Shown here: piece after piece, positions 53,131 to 62,400 of the stretch
Layout: every line of letters starts with the position of its first letter
How positions within the stretch are numbered: the stretch's first letter is position 1
DNA from: Alphaproteobacteria bacterium
GTDB lineage: Bacteria; Pseudomonadota; Alphaproteobacteria; Micavibrionales; Micavibrionaceae
DNA: 64,000 nt
Reading direction: 5' to 3'
Assembly: GCA_016794145.1 (NCBI GenBank)
Contig: JAEUKP010000011.1
Coordinates: forward strand, 113,566-177,565
Notes under the pieces: generated by a model
What the model saw: only the letters and a program-made list of their open reading frames with translations
Database searches by the model: none
Told to the model about the DNA's origin: nothing
Position numbers and translations under genes: made by a program

Positions 53131-54597
53131 ATGGGGTGCAGCTCCAAAGATGGTCAATGCAAAAATTCATGTGCGACAGCTGCACCCACTGATGATATCC
53201 AACTTTTTAAGAAACAAGAGCGTATTTATCCCAAAAAAGTAAAGGGTAAGTTCCGCACCATCAAATGGGTTTTGATGGTGCTTTGTTTAGCGTTTTATTA
53301 TCTTGCACCTTTTATCAGATGGGACAGGGGCCCGAACGCGCCTGATCAGGCTATTTTAATCGACCTTGTGAAAGGGCGTGCCTACTGGTTTTGGTTTGAA
53401 ATTTGGCCGCAGGAGGTTTATATCCTGACAGGTATTCTGGTCGTTGCCGCCATTGCCCTATTTTTTGTGACAAGTCTTTTTGGGCGTGTTTGGTGTGGAT
53501 TCTTTTGCTTTCAAACAGTTTGGACGGATTTATTTGTTTGGGTTGAAAGAATGATCCAAGGAGATAGTTTCCAACGCAAAAAATTACATGAAGGTCCATG
53601 GACAGTTGCAAAAATTTTTAAATTAGGAGCCACATATCTTTCATGGTTTCTGATTTCCTGGGCAACCGCAGGATCTTTTGTCTTATATTTTAATGATGCG
53701 CCGACACTTGTGCGTAGTTTTTTTGAATTCAACGTATCGACAACCGTTTTGGCCTTTATTATTGGATTAACGACATCAACTTATATTCTGGCGGGTTTCG
53801 CGCGGGAGCAAGTTTGTACATATATGTGTCCCTATGCGCGGTTTCAGTCAGCGATGTTTGATAAAGATACATTGATTATCAGTTATGATCAAAAGCGCGG
53901 AGAGCCCCGTGGAAAGCATAAAAAGGGGGCTGATTGGTCTGGTCTTGGGGATTGTGTGGATTGTACAGCCTGCGTTCAGGTTTGTCCCACAGGGATTGAT
54001 ATCCGTGATGGTCTGCAGATGGAGTGTATTGCGTGTGGTCTTTGCATTGATGCCTGTGACGAAGTGATGGATAAAGTTGGCCTTCCGCGCGGACTGATTG
54101 CGTACCATACAGAGCGATATTTTGATGAGAGAACAACAGAAAAAAAAGAAAAATTCAAATTTATTCGCCCACGGACGATTTATTATGCGGTTATCTTAAC
54201 TGTTGTTTCGACTGTTATGTTGTCTGCATTAATCGGTCGATCCCCTTTGGAGTTGGCTGTCTTGCATGATCGCAACCCACTCTTTGTAAAATTATCAAAT
54301 GGAAATATTCGCAATGGATATGATATTAAAATTCTAAATAAAACGCATGATCATCGTCATTATACTTTATCTGTAGATGGTATTGAAAATGCCGATATTC
54401 GTTTAAACTCAGCCGGGGATGTGCCTATCAACCAGATTTATGTTGAGGCAGACAGTGTTGGTCATTACAAGGTTTTTGTTGAATCCAAAATCGAACCACA
54501 AGAACCATTCGATATAAAATTCTATTTAAAAGATAATGAAACAGGTGAACAAGTAAAACATGAGACGATGTTTATCACCAAAAGGATAGAAAAATGA
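53131..54597 (+). CDS. ccoG: Cytochrome c oxidase accessory protein CcoG (FixG/RdxA)
   Basis: A 488-residue polyferredoxin membrane protein. A Cys-containing N-terminus (MGCSSKDGQCKNSC) precedes five or so helices with conserved CGFFCFQTVW and CTYMCPYARFQ pairs, then two [4Fe-4S] motifs CVDCTACVQVCP and CIACGLCIDAC. A C-terminal FixG Ig-like domain lies in the periplasm. The family reduces Cu(II) to Cu(I) for delivery to the cbb3 oxidase. Its stop overlaps the ccoH start by four bases. Confidence 0.95.
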   Translation: MGCSSKDGQCKNSCATAAPTDDIQLFKKQERIYPKKVKGKFRTIKWVLMVLCLAFYYLAPFIRWDRGPNAPDQAILIDLVKGRAYWFWFEIWPQEVYILTGILVVAAIALFFVTSLFGRVWCGFFCFQTVWTDLFVWVERMIQGDSFQRKKLHEGPWTVAKIFKLGATYLSWFLISWATAGSFVLYFNDAPTLVRSFFEFNVSTTVLAFIIGLTTSTYILAGFAREQVCTYMCPYARFQSAMFDKDTLIISYDQKRGEPRGKHKKGADWSGLGDCVDCTACVQVCPTGIDIRDGLQMECIACGLCIDACDEVMDKVGLPRGLIAYHTERYFDERTTEKKEKFKFIRPRTIYYAVILTVVSTVMLSALIGRSPLELAVLHDRNPLFVKLSNGNIRNGYDIKILNKTHDHRHYTLSVDGIENADIRLNSAGDVPINQIYVEADSVGHYKVFVESKIEPQEPFDIKFYLKDNETGEQVKHETMFITKRIEK

Positions 54598-54863
54598 CCC
54601 AAGTATCTCCTGTCAAAACTGATATTAGAAATGATGGAAAACGTGTTCTTTTTGCGTTTTTAGCCTTCTTTTTTATTTTTTCATCCGTTAATGCTTTTTT
54701 CGTTTATAAAGCTATATCAACCTCACCAGGTGTTGTCTCTGAGAACGCCTATGAAATCGGCCTGAATTATAATAATATTATTGCCGAAGCGAAGAAACGG
54801 AAATTAGAACAAGATGGACAGATCAACACCAATCCTTCCCAAGACACCCCTCATCCCAAATGA
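54594..54863 (+). CDS. ccoH: Short CcoH/FixH-like assembly protein
   Basis: An 89-residue protein with one membrane helix (about 17-40) and the FixH signature VNAFFVYKAISTSPGVV followed by YEIGLNYNNIIAEAKK. Rhizobial FixH and Rhodobacter CcoH are usually about 150-170 residues, with a periplasmic beta domain after this point; here the chain ends with a polar tail instead. CcoH is needed for stable cbb3 assembly. The 3' 50 bases are shared with the ccoI reading frame. A real short form is more likely than a frameshift, because the overlap is in phase with ccoI translation. Confidence 0.8.
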   Translation: MTQVSPVKTDIRNDGKRVLFAFLAFFFIFSSVNAFFVYKAISTSPGVVSENAYEIGLNYNNIIAEAKKRKLEQDGQINTNPSQDTPHPK

Positions 54864-57015
54864 CGATTATGAATCTTTGGTCAAGCAAAACGAGGCAGCG
54901 CAAAACGCTTTGTCATTGCTTGTCGGGGGGGTCCATTGTGCAATGTGCATTCAGAAGATTGAGTCTTCCCTAATACAAAAACCAAAAGTTGAAGAGGCCC
55001 GCTTGAATTTTTCGACGGGGCGTTTGAACATTGTATGGGATGGTCCGGCTGTTCAGGCAAATGATTTTGTATCAACTATTAAATCATTGGGATATAGCGT
55101 TTCCCCTTATAACCCTGATGCCGAGAAAAGCTCGATGGAAAACGAGAACCGTTTTCTATTGATGTGCCTTGGTGTATCTGGTTTTGCGATGGGGAATGTG
55201 ATGCTGTTATCAGTCGGTCTTTGGACGACGACGATTGAAACCATGGGCATCGCAACCCGTGAGTTATTACATGCTGTATCGGGATTGATTGCTATTCCTG
55301 CTGTTATTTTTGCAGGGCGTCCATTTTTTAATTCGGCCTTTTCTGTTTTACGCAAAGGTCAGACAAATATGGATGTCCCCATTTCATTGGGGTTATTTTT
55401 GTCATGCGCGATGAGTGTATTTGAGACGATACGTGGTGCAGAGCATGTTTATTTTGACTCTGCTGTTATGTTGATGTTTTTTCTGTTGGTTGGCCGTTAC
55501 ATGGATTTTCGGGCACGTAAGAGTGCCAGAAGTGCCGCAAGCGATTTGATTCAGTCTTTGACAGGCTTTGCGACGGTTATAGAGGGAGGGAAGTCACGAC
55601 GGATCCTGATCCGGGATCTGCGTGAAGGGATGCGTGTTCTTGTCAGTGCGGGGGAGAGTATTCCTGCTGACAGTGTGATTGAATTCGGTGAAAGCAGCAT
55701 CGACACGTCTTTAATTACAGGTGAGACATTGCCGCGCACAGTTCATATCGGCGATCTTGTCTATGCTGGAACACTTAATCAATCTGGGCCTTTAACTTTA
55801 ATCATTTCAAAGGCAGCCGAAGATTCACTTTTGGCCGATGTTGTTCGCTTGATGGAAAAAGCAGAGCAGGGGCAAGCCAGATATGTTCGCTTGGCTGATC
55901 GTGTTTCAAAACTTTATACACCTGTTGTGCATATTTTGGCTCTTGCTGCTTTTATTCTTTGGGCCGGTTTTTTAGGAGCAGCCTGGCAAGATGCATTGAT
56001 GATTGCTGTAACTGTTTTGATTGTGACCTGCCCCTGTGCTTTGGGGCTTGCGGTTCCTGTTGTACAAGTTCTTGCCTCTGGCCTTTTGATGAAGCGGGGA
56101 ATTCTTGTGAAATCCGGAGACGCCCTTGAACGTCTTGCTGTTGTTGATACCGTACTTTTTGATAAAACAGGAACATTAACGATTGGGAAACCGCAGTTGA
56201 AAAATAAGGTCTCAGACGAAGATTTGCAATTGGCAGCCTCTCTGGCGATTCATAGTAGGCACCCTTTGTCTGTTTCCTTGTCCGAGGTTTATCATGGTCC
56301 ATATATTGATCTGGGGGATGTTAAAGAGATTGAAGGGAAGGGGTTAGAGGCTCTTTACAATGGACAACTGATCAAGCTTGGAAGTCGTTCCTTTGTTGGT
56401 CTTACGAATGCACCTTTTTCGGATGACCCGGAAATCTGGTTGCTGGTTTCTGGACATCAGCCTGTCCCATTCTATTTCGAAGATAAGTTAAAAGATGACG
56501 CACAAGAAACCGTGAAAACCCTTTTACAGGATGGCCTGGATATTGTTCTTTTGTCCGGAGATCGACAAAATGTTGCCAATCGTATTGGCTTGGAGGCAGG
56601 AATCAGCCGTATTTTGGCTGAACAGACACCAGTTGATAAATATCAACAATTGGAAAAGTCAAAAGCAGATGGACATAAAGTCTTGATGGTTGGGGATGGT
56701 CTGAATGATGCTCCGGTTCTTGCGGGGGCAGATGTCTCTATGGCACCTGGGACAGCGATTGATATGGCACAGAATGCTGCTGATATTGTTTTTATGGGCG
56801 GTCGCCTTTCATCCGTTTCTTATACGCATCAGGTTTCAAAACTAACCCAGAGATTGGTAAAACAGAATTTTACAATTTCAATTATCTATAATTTTATTGC
56901 GGTCCCTGCGGCGTTTTGTGGGTTGATTACCCCAATGCTTGCCGCTCTTGCCATGTCCCTTTCATCTTTGATTGTGATCGGGAATTCTTTTCGGTTACGG
57001 AGTATAAACAAATGA
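54814..57015 (+). CDS. ccoI: Copper-transporting P1B-type ATPase CcoI (FixI)
   Basis: A 733-residue P-type ATPase. An N-terminal heavy-metal-binding domain carries GGVHCAMC (about 42-49), followed by membrane helices, the actuator TGE motif (ITGETLPR), the metal-site CPCALG in the sixth helix, the phosphorylated Asp in DKTGTLT (about 449) and GDGLND near the C-terminus. CcoI exports Cu(I) to the periplasm for cbb3 maturation rather than for detoxification. The start overlaps ccoH by 50 bases and the stop overlaps ccoS by four. Confidence 0.95.
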   Translation: MDRSTPILPKTPLIPNDDYESLVKQNEAAQNALSLLVGGVHCAMCIQKIESSLIQKPKVEEARLNFSTGRLNIVWDGPAVQANDFVSTIKSLGYSVSPYNPDAEKSSMENENRFLLMCLGVSGFAMGNVMLLSVGLWTTTIETMGIATRELLHAVSGLIAIPAVIFAGRPFFNSAFSVLRKGQTNMDVPISLGLFLSCAMSVFETIRGAEHVYFDSAVMLMFFLLVGRYMDFRARKSARSAASDLIQSLTGFATVIEGGKSRRILIRDLREGMRVLVSAGESIPADSVIEFGESSIDTSLITGETLPRTVHIGDLVYAGTLNQSGPLTLIISKAAEDSLLADVVRLMEKAEQGQARYVRLADRVSKLYTPVVHILALAAFILWAGFLGAAWQDALMIAVTVLIVTCPCALGLAVPVVQVLASGLLMKRGILVKSGDALERLAVVDTVLFDKTGTLTIGKPQLKNKVSDEDLQLAASLAIHSRHPLSVSLSEVYHGPYIDLGDVKEIEGKGLEALYNGQLIKLGSRSFVGLTNAPFSDDPEIWLLVSGHQPVPFYFEDKLKDDAQETVKTLLQDGLDIVLLSGDRQNVANRIGLEAGISRILAEQTPVDKYQQLEKSKADGHKVLMVGDGLNDAPVLAGADVSMAPGTAIDMAQNAADIVFMGGRLSSVSYTHQVSKLTQRLVKQNFTISIIYNFIAVPAAFCGLITPMLAALAMSLSSLIVIGNSFRLRSINK

Positions 57016-57161
57016 GTGTATTGATTTACTTAATACCAATTTCTTTGGTCCTTGGATGTGTCGGGCTGGCCGCGTTTATCTGGAGTATGAAATCAAACCA
57101 GTATGATGATATGGATGGCGCAGCGAACCGTATCCTCCTGGATGATGATGTGACAAAATAG
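57012..57161 (+). CDS. ccoS: cbb3 oxidase maturation protein CcoS
   Basis: A 49-residue protein with one N-terminal helix (about 3-25) and the acidic CcoS tail QYDDMDGAANRILLDDD. CcoS is required to insert haem and copper into CcoN. The ATG overlaps the ccoI stop (ATGA). It closes the ccoNOQPGHIS unit. Confidence 0.93.
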   Translation: MSVLIYLIPISLVLGCVGLAAFIWSMKSNQYDDMDGAANRILLDDDVTK

Positions 57162-57210
57162 TCACCATCTATTGTGATTTTCTTGTTCGGTTTCTAATTC
57201 ATTTTTTAAA

Positions 57211-57224
57211 TTGATTTTTATCAA
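57211..57224. promoter_or_regulatory. Fnr box upstream of the OmpW-like gene
   Basis: TTGATTTTTATCAA is a perfect TTGAT-N4-ATCAA box. A GATAGT at 57245-57250 lies at a class II activated spacing, predicting a start near 57257 and a leader of about 48 bases before the ATG at 57305. The same 16-base sequence, including the following TT, recurs in front of hemN. Confidence 0.78.
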
Positions 57225-57304
57225 TTATTTTGAAACTTGTTGCTGATAGTTTCGCCCTAGAATGGTAAATAACCACCCCAAGGAATAAATAAAGGATGAA
57301 TAAC

Positions 57305-57943
57305 ATGACTAAATCATTATTGCTAAGCGCTCTTCTTTCTACTGTTGCTTTGACCGGCCTCGCGTCTGTTGCCCATGCGGATGACTATAAAAACTGGATG
57401 GATAAAGAGCGTTTTCAAATTCGTGGACGCATGATCGCTGTTTTGGCCAATGGTGATGGCGAGGTTAATGGCACATCTCTTAAAACAGGTGTTGATGATG
57501 CTTATGTGCCTGAAGTTGATTTGACATACTTCTTTACAAAAAATATTTCTGCAGAACTGATTGCCGCAACAGCAAAGCACACAGTTTCTGCTGATGCTGC
57601 TAAAGTTGGTGATACTTGGATTTTGCCACCGACCTTGACTGTTCAATATCACTTTACACCTGACAATCAATTCAGCCCTTATGTTGGTGCTGGCTTGAAC
57701 TATTCCTGGTTCTATGGTGAAGATTCCGCCTCACCTTTTACAAAGATGGGTGTTGATGGTGGTTTGGGTTATGCTGTTCAGGCTGGATTTGACTATTGGA
57801 TCAACAAAAATTGGGGCGTAAACCTTGATGTAAAATATATTGATCTGAATGTAGATGTGTCTGTGAATAACGGCGCATTGCATGCATATGATGTTGATTT
57901 GAATCCGGTTATTGTTGGTGCTGGGGTTTCTTATCGTTTCTAA
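57305..57943 (+). CDS. OmpW family outer membrane protein
   Basis: About 212 residues from the ATG at 57305 (AAAGGA ribosome site); ATG 57296 would add three. A signal peptide ends at Ala-His-Ala-Asp. The mature part alternates beta strands as in the eight-stranded OmpW barrel: FQIRGRMIAVLANGDGEV, VPEVDLTYFFTKNISAEL, LTVQYHFTP, FSPYVGAGLNYSWF, GYAVQAGFDYWINKNWGVNLDVKYI and a C-terminal VGAGVSYRF ending in Phe. OmpW proteins are small channels induced by anaerobiosis in some bacteria, which fits the Fnr box upstream. Confidence 0.92.
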   Translation: MTKSLLLSALLSTVALTGLASVAHADDYKNWMDKERFQIRGRMIAVLANGDGEVNGTSLKTGVDDAYVPEVDLTYFFTKNISAELIAATAKHTVSADAAKVGDTWILPPTLTVQYHFTPDNQFSPYVGAGLNYSWFYGEDSASPFTKMGVDGGLGYAVQAGFDYWINKNWGVNLDVKYIDLNVDVSVNNGALHAYDVDLNPVIVGAGVSYRF

Positions 57944-57964
57944 TTTTGTGTAAGATCCAAAAGA

Positions 57965-58000
57965 TAAAAAGAGCCCGATTATGTCGGGCTTTTTCATTTT
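57965..58000. terminator. Bidirectional terminator between OmpW-like gene and hemN
   Basis: AGCCCGA (57972-57978) and TCGGGCT (57984-57990) form a stem with a five-base loop, followed by TTTTT on the plus strand and CTTTTTATC on the minus strand. It lies between the convergent ompW-like and hemN genes. Confidence 0.85.
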
Positions 58001-58008
58001 TCCTGTTC

Positions 58009-59379
58009 TTAAATTGCCTTGGCATGACGTGGGGTTGTCGATGTTCGAGAGATATATTCATCAAAAATAGAACACACAATCCGGACCAGTTGCCGCGCAT
58101 GAGGAACAACAGTAATAACACGTTGGTTCGTTATGGTGACGAACTGGTCTTCGACAAAGGGTTTTAATTCCGGCAACTTATCATCAAGATAATATTCAGG
58201 ATAACCATAGAATGAGCATATTTTTCCAATATCAGCAGTAAAATCACACATGAGTCTTTCAATGATTTCCGCACGGAGTTTGTCACCTTGAGTCAGTGGG
58301 CAATATTTTGCAGCAGCAAAATGCCCCCCCAGAATCTTATCTTTATATTGAGGCATCGCCACCGCATTCTGGGTATAGCCATCAGAGAATTTACCGATAG
58401 AAGAGGCTCCAATACCGATCAATGCATCAGTTGCCTCTGTCGTATATCCTTGGAAATTCCGGTGCAACCTACCTTCACGGAGAGCAATAGACATCGGGTC
58501 ATCTGGTTTTGCGAAATGGTCAATTCCAATTGGAATATAACCGGCCTCTTCGAGTTTACCGGCGCCTGTTTCAAACAAATCATAACGCGCTTGATGATCT
58601 GGTAAGGATTTTTCGTCAATTAAGCGCATGTGCTTTTTCATCCAGGGGACATGCGCATATCCAAATAATGAAATACGATGAGGTGTGAGTGAAAGGGCTT
58701 TCTCAATCGTTTCTTCCATATTTTGTGGCGTCTGATGTGGAAGTCCGTATAACAAATCAAAATTGAAAGCATCAATGCCATATGATCGGAAGAGTTTAAC
58801 TGCTTTCTCACTTAATTCAAATGGTTGAACTCTATTTACAGACTCAAGAACCTTATCATCAAAATCCTGAACCCCCAGGCTGATGCGAGTAACACCTGAC
58901 GCGGCATAGGCCGCAGCGCGGCTTTCTGTAACGCCTCTTGGATCAATTTCGATTGCAATTTCTGGTCTTGGTCCCATATGAAGTTTTGATCTGATTCTGT
59001 CGATGATCTTTTCAAAATCACATGCACGTAATAAACCTGGTGACCCCCCTCCAAAATGGATATTTTGTATAGTGTGTGATGGAGGGAGGACATCTGATAG
59101 CATATCAATTTCACGCAACATTAAATGAGCGTAGTCCTCGACGGGGGCGTATCTTTCTGTAATTTTTGTATGACATCCACAGTACCAGCACATTTTAGAA
59201 CAGAAAGGGACATGTAGATAAAGCGATATATTTGCCTTTTCTGGCAATGACGTGAGAAGGTCGCGATAAAGCGTATCATCTCCTTCGATCGGCTTAAAAT
59301 GCGGAGCCGTTGGATAGCTTGTATACCGGGGAACAAGACGGTCATAAGCCAGTATTTTGGTGCGTAGGTTTTGTGTCAT
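58009..59379 (-). CDS. hemN: Oxygen-independent coproporphyrinogen III oxidase
   Basis: A 456-residue radical-SAM enzyme that converts coproporphyrinogen III to protoporphyrinogen IX without oxygen. The cluster motif is CSKMCWYCGCHT (CxxxCxxC plus the fourth Cys typical of true HemN), preceded by PRYTSYPTAPHF. IHFGGGSPGLL, DPRGVT, RISLGVQDF and YGLPHQT are further family blocks; the GGSP (not GGTP) is a small variation. It supplies haem for cytochromes at low oxygen, consistent with the Fnr box just upstream and the cbb3 genes nearby. No good ribosome site precedes the ATG. Confidence 0.95.
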   Translation of the reverse strand: MTQNLRTKILAYDRLVPRYTSYPTAPHFKPIEGDDTLYRDLLTSLPEKANISLYLHVPFCSKMCWYCGCHTKITERYAPVEDYAHLMLREIDMLSDVLPPSHTIQNIHFGGGSPGLLRACDFEKIIDRIRSKLHMGPRPEIAIEIDPRGVTESRAAAYAASGVTRISLGVQDFDDKVLESVNRVQPFELSEKAVKLFRSYGIDAFNFDLLYGLPHQTPQNMEETIEKALSLTPHRISLFGYAHVPWMKKHMRLIDEKSLPDHQARYDLFETGAGKLEEAGYIPIGIDHFAKPDDPMSIALREGRLHRNFQGYTTEATDALIGIGASSIGKFSDGYTQNAVAMPQYKDKILGGHFAAAKYCPLTQGDKLRAEIIERLMCDFTADIGKICSFYGYPEYYLDDKLPELKPFVEDQFVTITNQRVITVVPHARQLVRIVCSIFDEYISRTSTTPRHAKAI

Positions 59380-59412
59380 CTTTTTAAATTACAGAAAATA
59401 CTTCTGAGATCC

Positions 59413-59426
59413 TTGATTTTTATCAA
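59413..59426. promoter_or_regulatory. Fnr box upstream of hemN
   Basis: TTGATTTTTATCAA, identical to the box before the OmpW-like gene. Its centre is about 40 bases from the hemN ATG at 59379. A TAATTT at 59391-59386 would be the -10 element, so transcription may start at or next to the start codon. Confidence 0.75.
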
Positions 59427-59449
59427 TTTATAGTGCGTGTATAAGTGGG

Positions 59450-62400
59450 TTAGGGTTCATAGGTGCCATCAACTGTTGTTACGGATAGAATGGTTGGGGC
59501 AAGTGTGTCTTTGTCTGTTGCGGTATTTGTAACGGCTACCCCTATATTTCCGGATGCATCCGTCAAAGTCACCGAGAGGGTCAAGGTGCCATCGTTCAAG
59601 CCCGTCAGATCGAGGTTTATCAGAGAATGGGTCGCTGCAGAGATTGTTCCGGTCCCAGTCACATTTGTTCCCCCGCCTGAGCTGCTGATTGTATAGCTGT
59701 AAGCTGCACCGACCTCTGCTGTTGTGATATCGAATGCTGCTGATGTCGCATTCGAAAGGTTAACAGGTGTTGTTGTAAAAGCTGTGCCATACCCGGATGG
59801 AATAGTTGTATCTTTGGGTGCCGTTGATGTAACTGCAGCCCCTGCATTCCCGGAAGAGTCCGTCAATGTTACAGAAATTGTCAATGTTCCATCATTCAGG
59901 CCCGTCAGATCTAGGTTTGTAACAGAATGGGTCACTGCAGAGATTGTTCCGGTCCCAGTCACATTTGTGCCCCCGCCTGAGCTGCTGATTGTATAGTTGT
60001 AACTTGCTCCGACCTCTGCTGTCGTTATATCAAACGCTCCAGCGGTTAAGTTTGTATTATTGACTGGTGAGGTTGTGGTTATAACCCCATAGCCACTTGG
60101 GGATGTTGTGTCCGCGCCAGTTGATGTTGTCGCTGCAACCCCGGGATTCCCAGCCACATCTGTCAGAACAACTGAAAGTGTATATGTTCCGTCGCCCAGA
60201 GCAGATGCGTTGATCCCAGTGAGAGAATGGGTCGATGTCGCAATCGTCCCTGAACCAGATACCGGTGTTCCACCCCCTGAACTGGTGAGTGTGTAGGCAA
60301 AAGTAGATCCTACCTCAGCCCCTGTGATGTCAAAGCCTAATGCTGATTTGTTACCAGAGTTAATAGGAGTCGTTGTAAGGGTAGCCCCATATCCTGTTGG
60401 TGGCGTTGTATCTTTTAAAACAGTATCGGTTGTGGATGATCCTGCATTCGATGCCGCATCGGTCAGTGTTACCGACACAGTCAGAGTTCCATCGGCTAAT
60501 CCAGATAAATTAAGTCCTGTTACAGATTGGGTGGTCGATGTAACGGGCCCTGAACCAGATACCGGTGTTCCGCCGCCTGAACTGGTAATTGTATATGTAT
60601 AAGTTGTTCCAACTTCTGCATTTGTGATGTTAAATGATGCGGCAGACTGATTCCCGTTATTAACCGGATCTGTTGTAAACAGTGCTGCATAGCCCGATGG
60701 TGGAATTGTATCGCCAATTGTCCCCGAAAGCACAAGTGTCGTATCTGCAATTGTTGTCACAGCGTCTTTTCCATTCCCCATCAGATAGGCACCATTCTTA
60801 TCAAGACTACTGACAAGAATTTGAGATGCCCCACCATCAGCAGCCAGAAGGGTGTATCCAAACAGAAGGTCTTTTGTTCCTGATCCGCCTATCAGGTTTG
60901 CGATCCTATTATTTCCTTGTATAACAAGATGAAGGCGTGGAACACCACCGGATACAGTAATCGGATCATTAAATCGGAGCCCAAAAACAATCATCTGCCC
61001 AGGGATAAGTGTTTCGGATACGATTCTTGGGCGTTCGTAAGGGTAGGAGGCAACTTTTGGCCCGTTTTGTGGATTCCCAATGCGGTCAATTTTGACACTA
61101 ATCTCATCAGTGTGTGAAATATAGGTTGGATCGTTTGTGGCCAAGAGCCCCCCAACAACGCCGTTGACAGATTCTCCCATTTCTTCTGTTCCAAGATTGA
61201 CAGATCCGGAACTTGTCCCTGTGAATGTCACAGACCCGTCCCGAACACGAACAGTCGAACTAGCAGGGCCAGAGGACACAACATCAATATCTGTTCCATG
61301 TAGATCAATTGTTCCACCGGGAACAAGAATTGTATGAATAACACCATTCGAGACATATTGCATCGAACCACTGATCAACGTGATGAGGGTCGGTTCAATA
61401 AGTACTTGGGTATTTTGCGCGGCTGTGAGAATAGAACCATCTGCAAACCGCAGACGTCCAATGGCCCCCGCTGTGTTTCCTATCGTCACGGTTACAGGCA
61501 TCAGGAGTGTTTTTCCGACTAACAGTGAGGTTGTGCCTGTTGGCTCTGTTGATGTATTCGATCCTATCGTTTGAATGACGGTCAGTTTTGCCGATGATTT
61601 CTGGCGTTGTTTGACCCGGATAATGTTATCGCGCCGGACTTTTTCATAGATATAATCTTCAACAGAGGCAAGCTCTGTCCTTGGTTTAAATTGAAGATCC
61701 TGAGGTTGATCAAATCTGTAGCTAAAGCGAAGAGCGGCTTCGAGTGATGCAGATCCCTCTGACTCATCCCGAACACCAACGCGCATGGCCATTGCCGGAA
61801 CGGGCGAGTATTCAACACCGGCTTCTGCCCCATATAATTTTGTTTTTTCTGAAAATCCATCCCATTGATATCCTTTCACGATGGCTGTCCAACTCGGTAA
61901 TTCGGGAACTTGCCCGCGTAGTTCAACATCCCATCCGGCTGCGGCTCGTTCTTCATTATAGATGGTTACGCTCCTCCAGGTTGATAGGGGCATATAGCGG
62001 TTCGCTGCAAAGGCAAGCTGGCTTGTTCTTGCATCAACTCCAACGCTCATCCGTGTGTGGTCTTTTTCGGGAGCATAGTCAAAGAAGAGGTTCGTCCCAT
62101 AAAGATATTTCTTATCAACGGTCAGATGCCGGTAGGCAATCCCCGCATTATATGTATTGTACTTTGTTTTTATTCCACTGTCTGATCTGTTATCTGGAGC
62201 CTTATGCCATGAAATCTGTGCAAAAATATGGTTTAGATGATCAGAATCCTGCCAAAGAGGTTGGACGGATGTTATCGATCCAACGCTATCTCTCTCGGAG
62301 GTACCAAGTTCTATTTCAAGGCGTGTCAGAAAAGGAACGCCAGATCCATTTGCAACGCTTTGTCCGTATCGGATCATGTGCTGTAGAACATCGTTTCTTA

